The notes under the pieces: generated by a model
What the model was told of the DNA's origin: nothing
Database searches by the model: none
The model's input: the letters and a program-made list of their open reading frames with translations, nothing else
Translations under genes and position numbers: made by a program
DNA from: Anaerolineales bacterium
GTDB taxonomy: Bacteria > Chloroflexota > Anaerolineae > Anaerolineales > Villigracilaceae
Direction of reading: 5' to 3'
Assembly (NCBI GenBank): GCA_016789025.1
Contig: JAEURC010000101.1
Location: 1-59,202 of the forward strand
DNA: 59,202 nt
Shown: one piece after another, positions 53,463 through 59,202 of the stretch
Numbering within the stretch: position 1 is the first letter of the stretch
Layout of the letters: every line of letters starts with the position of its first letter

Positions 53463-53864
53463 TTACCACTTCGGTTCTTCGGTCAATTGATACGTCGTCC
53501 CGCAGAACGGACATTCCACCGTCGGCGCGCCCGCGACCATTTTGACGTTGTCCGCGCTCAGGCTTCCGCCGCATGAACGGCATTTCATCTGTTCGATCTT
53601 CGTATCCCCCGGCAGGTCCACTTTCATTGTCACTTGTTGGATCACTTCGGTTTTTGTCCCTCGTTGCGCGGCATAGATCAACCCCGCGCCCGCCGCCAGA
53701 AAGACCGCGCCCACACAGCCGAATCCAAGCCCGAACGACAGCCAGTTCGAACTGCCCTGCGCCGACGTGGAACCGATCACGTTCAATATTCCATACCCGA
53801 ACAGACACACGCCGATCAAAAATAAAATGCCCGCGCCGATATAGAGTAACGTTTTACTCGCCAT
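53463..53864 (-). CDS. Small membrane protein with zinc-ribbon (first gene of radical SAM operon)
   Basis: 133 residues. Two N-terminal membrane segments (YIGAGILFLIGVCLFGYGIL, FGLGFGCVGAVFLAAGAGLI) and a cytoplasmic C-terminal zinc-ribbon with CRSC and CPFC pairs (residues ~94-121). It is 25 bases upstream of the tail-bearing DUF2207-like gene, whose AAGGAG lies in that gap. It may help insert, fold or recruit the membrane partner; this is inference. The divergent mutase gene starts on the other strand, so promoters for both directions lie in 53865-54003. Confidence 0.75.
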   Translation of the reverse strand: MASKTLLYIGAGILFLIGVCLFGYGILNVIGSTSAQGSSNWLSFGLGFGCVGAVFLAAGAGLIYAAQRGTKTEVIQQVTMKVDLPGDTKIEQMKCRSCGGSLSADNVKMVAGAPTVECPFCGTTYQLTEEPKW

Positions 53865-53972
53865 AATGAAACTCCGTGATTACAATGATGGATGAGGCTG
53901 TGTAAGTCTACGAGTAGTGTAGCGCAAAGGTTTCAGAAAATCAAATAATATAAATCAAAGTTCTGATATTAA

Positions 53973-53999
53973 TTCGACAGTCTTTGTTTGCTGTATACT
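53973..53999 (+). promoter_or_regulatory. Possible promoter for the mutase gene
   Basis: TATACT (53994-53999) follows a TG and lies 15 bases after a weak -35-like TTCGAC (53973-53978). The region upstream is A/T-rich. Spacing is short, so this is only a candidate. Confidence 0.35.
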
Positions 54000-54027
54000 A
54001 GCGTTGGAATACTTTTATGGAGGCGCG

Positions 54028-55680
54028 ATGACACTTCAGGAGCGATACAAGCAATGGCAGGAAAATGTCCTGAAAAAATCATTGGATAAATTCAAGGAAC
54101 GGCGCGAACGCTTCGAAACCTCCTCTGGGATCGAAGCGCCGCGTCTCTCTCTTCCGGGGGGGGCTGATTCGGCTTACCTCGACCGACTCGGCTTCCCCGG
54201 CGAATACCCCTTCACGCGCGGCGTCCAGCCGACGATGTACCGCTCCCGCTTTTGGACCATGCGCCAATATGCGGGCTTCTCCACCGCCGAAGAATCCAAC
54301 AAGCGCTATCGCTATTTGCTTCAACAAGGTCAAACGGGTTTATCGGTTGCCTTTGATTTGCCAACGCAAATCGGCTACGATGCCGACGACCCAATCGCGC
54401 AAGGCGAGGTTGGCAAAGTGGGCGTTTCAATTTCATCCATTCACGACATGGAGCAGTTGTTCGACCAAATCCCACTCGACAAAGTGTCCACATCCATGAC
54501 GATTAATGCGCCCGCCGGAGTTTTGCTGGCGATGTATATCGCCGTCGCCAAACGCCAAGGCGCGGATGCGAGCAAACTGCGCGGCACGATTCAAAACGAC
54601 ATCTTGAAAGAATACGTCGCGCGCGGAACCTATATCTTCCCGCCTGCGCCCTCCATGCGCCTCATCACCGATATATTTTCATTCTGCGAGAAAGAGGTCC
54701 CGAATTGGAACACGATCTCGATCTCAGGCTATCACATCCGCGAGGCAGGCTCGACCGCTGTGCAAGAGGTCGCGTTCACGCTGGCGAACGGAATCGCCTA
54801 CGTCGAATCCGCGTTGAAGGCGGGATTGAACGTGGACGAGTTCGCCGGTCAACTCTCGTTCTTCTTCAACGCGCATAATAACTTTTTGGAAGAAGTGGCG
54901 AAGTTCCGCGCCGCTCGTAGATTGTGGGCGAGGATCATGCGCGAGAGGTTCAAAGCGCAAAAGCCATCATCATGGCAACTTCGATTCCACACGCAGACCG
55001 CAGGCTCCACGCTCACCGCGCAACAGCCAGAGAATAATGTCGCGCGCGTCACCATGCAGGCGCTTTCCGCCGTCCTCGGCGGGACGCAATCTCTACATAC
55101 CAACAGCATGGACGAGGCGTTGTGGCTTCCCACCGAAAAAGCCGTGCGCGTCGCCCTCCGCACCCAACAGATCATCGCGTATGAATCGGGCGTGGCGGAC
55201 TCGGTTGATCCGCTGGCGGGATCGTATCTCATTGAATATCTCACCGACGAGATCGAAAAAGGCGCGCAAGATTACATCTCCAAAATTGACGATATGGGCG
55301 GCGCGTTGCAAGCCATCGAACAAGGATTCATGCAAAGCGAGATCCAAAACGCCGCGTACGCCGCGCAACAAGCCATTGAAAGAGGGGAGCAGGTGGTGGT
55401 GGGCGTCAATCAATTCACGGTTGACGAAGAAGTGACGTTGGAACGCTTGAAAGTTGATCCCGCCATTGAGTTGGGTCAGAGGGCGAGGCTGAAAGAACTG
55501 AGGGAAAGAAGAAAGAAGGAAAGAGTGGGTGAGTTGCTCGGCAAGTTGAAGGGCGCGGCGCGTGAAACCGAGAATTTGATGCCGCTGTTTATTGAAGCGG
55601 TGGAGAATGACATCACGCTCGGCGAGATTTGTAACGCCCTCCGCGCCGTTTGGGGTGAGTACGTGGCGGAGGGGTTTTAG
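54028..55680 (+). CDS. mutA: Methylmalonyl-CoA mutase, catalytic (large/N-terminal) subunit
   Basis: 550 residues from the ATG at 54028 (GGAGG four bases before); a TTG at 54004 is less likely. It covers the TIM-barrel catalytic domain only, without the B12-binding domain, so a separate B12-binding subunit should be encoded elsewhere. Motifs: [57 protein letters not shown]. The Tyr in RQYAGF and the Arg in [11 protein letters not shown] correspond to the substrate-recognising Tyr and Arg of methylmalonyl-CoA mutase, not the Phe/Gln of isobutyryl-CoA mutase. It interconverts methylmalonyl- and succinyl-CoA. Confidence 0.88.
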   Translation: MTLQERYKQWQENVLKKSLDKFKERRERFETSSGIEAPRLSLPGGADSAYLDRLGFPGEYPFTRGVQPTMYRSRFWTMRQYAGFSTAEESNKRYRYLLQQGQTGLSVAFDLPTQIGYDADDPIAQGEVGKVGVSISSIHDMEQLFDQIPLDKVSTSMTINAPAGVLLAMYIAVAKRQGADASKLRGTIQNDILKEYVARGTYIFPPAPSMRLITDIFSFCEKEVPNWNTISISGYHIREAGSTAVQEVAFTLANGIAYVESALKAGLNVDEFAGQLSFFFNAHNNFLEEVAKFRAARRLWARIMRERFKAQKPSSWQLRFHTQTAGSTLTAQQPENNVARVTMQALSAVLGGTQSLHTNSMDEALWLPTEKAVRVALRTQQIIAYESGVADSVDPLAGSYLIEYLTDEIEKGAQDYISKIDDMGGALQAIEQGFMQSEIQNAAYAAQQAIERGEQVVVGVNQFTVDEEVTLERLKVDPAIELGQRARLKELRERRKKERVGELLGKLKGAARETENLMPLFIEAVENDITLGEICNALRAVWGEYVAEGF

Positions 55681-55687
55681 TCTAAGA

Positions 55688-57205
55688 ATGAAATCGCTCT
55701 CTTATTTTGTGCATGGATTTGTTTTTGCTCTTGGGGGTCCAATAATTTTATATGGGGTTGTAGATAACCTGAATGTCTTAATCCATCCCGCAGATGTTCT
55801 GCCCCCGATCGTATTTTCGATCTGTGCATTCAGCCTGTTTGTCTTGCTCGCTTATGCTCTGACGCGTAGTCTCGATTCTGCGGGGTTGATCGCATCCATC
55901 CTGGTTTTGGGGTTTTTTCATCTCTGGGCAATTTTTTGGGCGGTTATTATTATCACGTCCATAGCCCTACTTGCCGTCAAAATTCTCTTTAAAAAGGTTC
56001 GGTCTGCAGATAGTCATCGAGTATTAAATGCGGTCAGCATTGCGCTGGTCGGTTTCTATTTGTTTCGATTCATGAGCATGAGTGTCAGCGCGCTGTGGTC
56101 TCCTGTTCCTGTCGCGATTCAACCTATTCAAGGGGCTCCAGCCCCAACCGCCAAACACGCAGAGGCTCCGGATATTTATTACATCATCCTGGATGGTTAC
56201 GGGCGCGCGGACATGCTTCAAGACATTCACGATTTCGATAATTCCAATTTTGTAACTGCCCTGAAAGAACGAGGCTTCGTTATCCCTTCTGAAAGCCAAT
56301 CCAACTATGCGCGAACGCTTCTTTCCCTATCATCGTCGCTCAACATGCAATACCTCGATACTGCTCCCTCCAAAGGAGGCGGTTCTGATCTGTGGTGGCC
56401 ACTGAAGGATGATTTACAACATAGCGAGGTTCGAAGAATTCTGGAGGATCACGGGTACAAAACCATATTCCTTGCGAATAATGCGGATTATTCCGATATC
56501 CGGGATGGGGATTATTACGAAGCGCCGTTTCCAATCCAATTGGATATCTTTAGCGCCTTGTTCTTATATCAAACAAATTTCAGACCGCTGGCTGAATTAG
56601 ACCAGCTTGGAATTGCGAATTTTTCCTATGCCACGCATCGTCAGATCATTCTGTATGAATTCAGGAGATTACCGGAAGTAGCGCAGATCGAAAGTCCCAA
56701 ATACGTTTTTGCGCACATCGTTGCGCCGCACCCTCCTTATGTGTTCGACCGTGAAGGCAACCCCATGGAGCCCGACTATCCTTTTACGTTATCCGTCGAA
56801 TCTCATGCTGGGTACGTCGAGCAATTGCAGTTTATCAATCGGGCGACATTGGATATGGTTGATGGCATTCTGGCGAATTCGAAATCTCCTCCCATAATAA
56901 TTATTCAAGGCGATCACGGACCCGGAACGATGACGAACCATGATTCCTTGCAAGATACTTGCTTGTATGAACGGTTTTCCATCTTGAATGCTCTTTATCT
57001 TCCGGGCGTTGACCCTGCTTCCGTTGCTACGGATCTTTCACCGGTAAACACGTTCCGTTTTCTATTCAACAGGTATTTCAATGGGAACCTTGAGATTTTG
57101 CCCAATCGACAATTTTTTTCGACAAATGACCGATTTTACGAATTCACAGAAGTGACCGGGCAAACCCAGCAAATGTGCTCCATCAATTCCAACGATACTC
57201 CCTAA
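55688..57205 (+). CDS. Membrane-anchored alkaline-phosphatase-superfamily protein
   Basis: 505 residues from the ATG at 55688; an upstream in-frame start would lie inside the mutase gene. Four membrane segments (~5-130), then a catalytic domain. The metal Asp is in YYIILDGYGRADM (Asp169). The nucleophile candidate is Thr210 in SQSNYARTLLSLSSSLNM. IQGDHGPGT holds the later metal pair. The pattern is that of sulfatase/LTA-synthase-fold proteins that act on phospho-glycan substrates. It follows the mutase gene after seven bases, possibly by read-through rather than shared function. Confidence 0.75.
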   Translation: MKSLSYFVHGFVFALGGPIILYGVVDNLNVLIHPADVLPPIVFSICAFSLFVLLAYALTRSLDSAGLIASILVLGFFHLWAIFWAVIIITSIALLAVKILFKKVRSADSHRVLNAVSIALVGFYLFRFMSMSVSALWSPVPVAIQPIQGAPAPTAKHAEAPDIYYIILDGYGRADMLQDIHDFDNSNFVTALKERGFVIPSESQSNYARTLLSLSSSLNMQYLDTAPSKGGGSDLWWPLKDDLQHSEVRRILEDHGYKTIFLANNADYSDIRDGDYYEAPFPIQLDIFSALFLYQTNFRPLAELDQLGIANFSYATHRQIILYEFRRLPEVAQIESPKYVFAHIVAPHPPYVFDREGNPMEPDYPFTLSVESHAGYVEQLQFINRATLDMVDGILANSKSPPIIIIQGDHGPGTMTNHDSLQDTCLYERFSILNALYLPGVDPASVATDLSPVNTFRFLFNRYFNGNLEILPNRQFFSTNDRFYEFTEVTGQTQQMCSINSNDTP

Positions 57206-57357
57206 TGGTGAATACGTGAGTGTACGTTCTGAATCGCCATCCATGTGGTAAGTATACTGTGACAATGCGGGAAGTTTGTAACCCGAAATTCAGTCCGAAC
57301 TGCCATAGAGGAACGCGAAACTCTGGCCTAGAATGGACTCCTGAAAAGGAGAAACTC

Positions 57358-57849
57358 ATGGTAACACTTGATGGACAGGTACAGGCATTTCTCTCGCAAA
57401 AACGGATTGCCTTCGTCGGCGTGTCAGATAAGCGCGAAACGGGATGCAACCTCGCCTACAATAATTTCAAAGAGATCGGCTGTCAAGTCTATGCGGTGAA
57501 TCCGCACATCGCATCATTTCAGGGGGATGCCTGCTACCCTGACTTGAAATCGATCCCCCACAAGCCGGACGCGGTTTTCATCCTTGCGAACCCCAAGGTG
57601 ACGGATTTGATCGTCGGTCAATGCGTGGAACTGGGCATCAAACACGTATGGATGCACTGCCTGATGGGCACCAAACCCGGCTTGGCGGCGGGCATAACCA
57701 GCGTTTCGCAAGAAGCGGTGAAGATGTGCAAAGCCAACGGGATCGCAGTTATTGCGGGGTCATGCCCGAATCAGTATTTGAAACCAGATTTTGGTCACCG
57801 CATGATGCGCGGGCTGTGGAAAATGTTGGGGTTTACGCCGGCAAGTTGA
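57358..57849 (+). CDS. CoA-binding domain protein
   Basis: 163 residues from the ATG at 57358 with AAAAGGAG upstream; a longer in-frame start at 57220 crosses an intergenic region and lacks a ribosome site. The CoA-binding Rossmann fold starts RIAFVGVSDKRETGCNLAYN, with PDAVFILANPKVTDLIV and ELGIKHVWMHCLMGT following. Resembles YccU-type single-domain proteins. Cellular role is poorly known in this family. The 152-base gap upstream holds no gene. Confidence 0.8.
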   Translation: MVTLDGQVQAFLSQKRIAFVGVSDKRETGCNLAYNNFKEIGCQVYAVNPHIASFQGDACYPDLKSIPHKPDAVFILANPKVTDLIVGQCVELGIKHVWMHCLMGTKPGLAAGITSVSQEAVKMCKANGIAVIAGSCPNQYLKPDFGHRMMRGLWKMLGFTPAS

Positions 57850-57859
57850 TTGTTGATAT

Positions 57860-57979
57860 GGGAGTGGCGAAACAAGTGTGTAAAAATCATCTTTGCCACA
57901 GAGAACACCGAGCCCATAGAGAGAAAAACTCATAATCTCTGTGAACTCTGTGGCTTTGCACATCCAAATGGCCACTCCC
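57860..57979. repeat. Nested inverted repeat around CACAGAG-type hairpin, copy C
   Basis: Outer arms GGGAGTGGC (57860-57868) and GCCACTCCC (57971-57979) are perfect complements. Inside, GCCACAGAG (57895-57903) pairs with CTCTGTGGC (57946-57954). The whole gap between the CoA-binding and L9 genes is thus a two-level hairpin. Confidence 0.65.
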
Positions 57980-58029
57980 GTTGATATCTTCTCCCGATGT
58001 TTCTACAAACCTGTGATAAAATGTGCCGC

Positions 58030-58051
58030 CGGGCGTAGTACCCTTCGCCCG
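58030..58051 (+). promoter_or_regulatory. Hairpin in the L9 leader
   Basis: CGGGCG (58030-58035) pairs with CGCCCG (58046-58051) with a 10-base loop. A TAAAAT-type -10 at 58017-58022 lies just upstream. It could be a 5' leader structure for the L9 mRNA; the downstream bases are A-rich, so it is not a terminator. Confidence 0.35.
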
Positions 58052-58083
58052 AGAAAAAACTAAAGAAAGAAAGGGCTTAGAAC

Positions 58084-58617
58084 ATGAAAGTAATGCTAGT
58101 GAAAGACGTGTACAAATTGGGGCGCGCGGGGGATGTGAAAAAAGTCGCCGACGGATATGGGCGTAACTTTCTGTTGCCGCAAGGGCTGGCTGTCCTGGCC
58201 ACGGCGGGGGCGCTCAAACAAGTCGAAAAGATTCGCTCGCAGGCTGAAATCAGGCGTACCGAACTCAACAGCGAACTCAAAGACCTGGCAACCCAGATCG
58301 GCGCGGTTGTGCTTAACTTCCCCGCCAAAGCGGGCGAGACCGGGAAACTCTACGGCTCAATCACCACGCAAGATGTGGCGACCGCAATCTCCGAACAGAC
58401 GCGTTACGAGGTTAAGAAACAACAGATCGACATGCAACCCATCCGTAACCTCGGCGAATTCAAAGCGCGCGTTCGCCTGACGATGGACCTCGTTCCCGAA
58501 GTGAAGGTCATTGTCTACCGCGAAGGCGAAGTGCACGAAGAAGGATCGGCAGAATCAACGGACGTTGAAACGCCTGTTGAAGCGCCCGCCGAAGCCGCTG
58601 AAACATCCGCATCATAA
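58084..58617 (+). CDS. rplI: 50S ribosomal protein L9
   Basis: 177 residues. The N-terminus MKVMLVKDVYKLGRAGDVKK and GYGRNFLLPQGLAVLAT carry the L9 signature. The C-terminal domain includes FPAKAGETGKLYGSITTQDV. It binds 23S rRNA in the large subunit. The C-terminus is longer than the usual ~150 residues, with an acidic Ala/Pro/Glu-rich extension of ~25 residues. The ribosome site is weak (AAGGGC). Often near rpsR and dnaB, but those are not in this window. Confidence 0.95.
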   Translation: MKVMLVKDVYKLGRAGDVKKVADGYGRNFLLPQGLAVLATAGALKQVEKIRSQAEIRRTELNSELKDLATQIGAVVLNFPAKAGETGKLYGSITTQDVATAISEQTRYEVKKQQIDMQPIRNLGEFKARVRLTMDLVPEVKVIVYREGEVHEEGSAESTDVETPVEAPAEAAETSAS

Positions 58618-58702
58618 GGAAAGCCGCGCCATTCATAACATCGCCAGTATGTTCCCGTTGGATGGGGCGCTGGTGATGTTTTTATTTTCTCAATGATCAA
58701 AT

Positions 58703-58761
58703 GCCGCCACAGCGAGCACAGAGGAAAAGTTTTTCTCAAAGCTGTCTGTGAACTCTGCGGC
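58703..58761. repeat. CACAGAG-type intergenic hairpin, copy D
   Basis: GCCGC (58703-58707) and GCGGC (58757-58761) pair, with partly complementary CACAG/CTGTG arms inside. It lies between the L9 and RodZ-like genes. Other copies are at 17302, 48325 and 57895. Confidence 0.5.
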
Positions 58762-58789
58762 TAAGACGCTTTGGCTAGATTTTATTTCA

Positions 58790-59202
58790 ATGCAAACCAT
58801 CGGTCAGAAACTCAAAGAAGCCCGCGAAGCCAAACACATTACGCTCGAAAAAGTATTCGAAGCGACGCGTATCCGTATGCCTTATTTGCAGGCGCTCGAG
58901 GCAGACGATCTCTCCTCCATGCCATCGCCTGTGCAGGCGCGCGGATATCTGCGCAACTATGCAGAGTTCCTTGGTTTGAATTTTGACCAATTGCTGGATG
59001 ATATGCGCGCCGCGAGCAAACCATCGGATGAGATGATCGCGCCGGTGGATTCGACCCCTGCGCCGGCGACGCCAGCCCCTCAAGTTCCTCCTCAAGAAGC
59101 GACGAATCCTTCCCCATCCAAGCCTGCTCGCCGTAAAAAAGCGGATTCGAAACCTGCGACCGATTCTTCCCCATCCAAGCCAACACGTCGCAAGAAAGCG
59201 GA
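58790..59202 (+). CDS. RodZ-like helix-turn-helix protein, N-terminal part (3' end outside window)
   Basis: The frame is open from the ATG at 58790 to the right edge (137 complete codons). Residues ~1-70 form an HTH of the RodZ/Xre type (QTIGQKLKEAREAKHITLEK, then QARGYLRNYAEFLGLNFDQ). A Pro/Ser/Lys-rich linker follows, with a repeat (SPSKPARRKK, SPSKPTRRKK). RodZ proteins anchor MreB through a cytoplasmic HTH, a membrane segment and an outside domain; the latter two would lie beyond the window. Confidence 0.7.
   Translation, partial: MQTIGQKLKEAREAKHITLEKVFEATRIRMPYLQALEADDLSSMPSPVQARGYLRNYAEFLGLNFDQLLDDMRAASKPSDEMIAPVDSTPAPATPAPQVPPQEATNPSPSKPARRKKADSKPATDSSPSKPTRRKKA

Noticed and set aside
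54004..54027. TTG at 54004 as start of the mutase
   Set aside because: GGAGG sits four bases before the ATG at 54028, and the upstream codons add nothing conserved.

Overview
The window reads as chromosomal DNA of an uncultured-type Chloroflexota bacterium, most likely an Anaerolineae relative. This rests on long Thr/Pro 'TPTxTPT' linkers in two exported proteins, a split methylmalonyl-CoA mutase, extended -10 promoters and dispersed CACAGAG-type intergenic hairpins. There is no rRNA or marker phylogeny here, so the assignment is an inference. No transposase, integrase, phage gene or CRISPR array was seen. No stretch longer than about 300 bases lacks a gene.

Region 1 (1-40180, all + strand) is a very large surface-polysaccharide locus. 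It carries a 5'-truncated asparagine-synthase-like gene, an ATP-grasp ligase, about nine cytoplasmic GT4/GT2 glycosyltransferases, two LbH acetyltransferases, a sugar-nucleotidyltransferase, a UDP-GlcNAc 2-epimerase, an FAD oxidoreductase, a sulfotransferase and an O-antigen-ligase-like polymerase. It also has a secreted beta-helix protein with a duplicated C-terminal module, four GT-C membrane glycosyltransferases with a dolichol-phosphate-sugar-synthase-like GT2, and a Tat-exported deacetylase-like protein. An unusual run of alkaline-phosphatase-superfamily proteins is included: two are membrane-anchored, keep a Thr in the nucleophile position, and so are unlikely to be sulfatases; one looks catalytically dead. 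A Wzc-like BY-kinase behind its own promoter ends the region, followed by a strong terminator. Many genes overlap by ATGA or TGATG, so they are probably translated in coupled blocks.

Region 2 (40180-43570, +) is an ECF sigma / anti-sigma / bactofilin-like membrane protein operon, followed by a C45-family acyltransferase/hydrolase with its own promoter. Region 3 (43670-47446, -) holds tRNA-Glu(UUC), a conserved hypothetical, a YgiT-type zinc-finger protein, signal peptidase I, a HExxH lipoprotein and a DUF155-like membrane protein. A CREST/ceramidase-like membrane protein follows on the + strand.

Region 4 (48391-53864, -) is the most striking part. It is a compact five-gene operon: a small zinc-ribbon membrane protein; a DUF2207-like membrane protein ending in a tail with six cysteines, alternating with alanine in two triplets; a radical SAM/SPASM enzyme with a PqqD-like N-terminus; a clear paralogue of that enzyme that has lost all three Fe-S cysteines; and a class I methyltransferase. 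I propose a RiPP-like system in which the tail of a membrane protein, rather than a free peptide, is modified. The radical SAM pseudoenzyme would act as a recognition or scaffold partner.

Region 5 (54004-59202, +) returns to core functions: methylmalonyl-CoA mutase catalytic subunit, another membrane-bound phosphatase-superfamily protein, a CoA-binding protein, ribosomal protein L9 and the start of a RodZ-like HTH protein that runs off the window. Four copies of a CACAGAG-type hairpin lie between genes at 17.3, 48.3, 57.9 and 58.7 kb.
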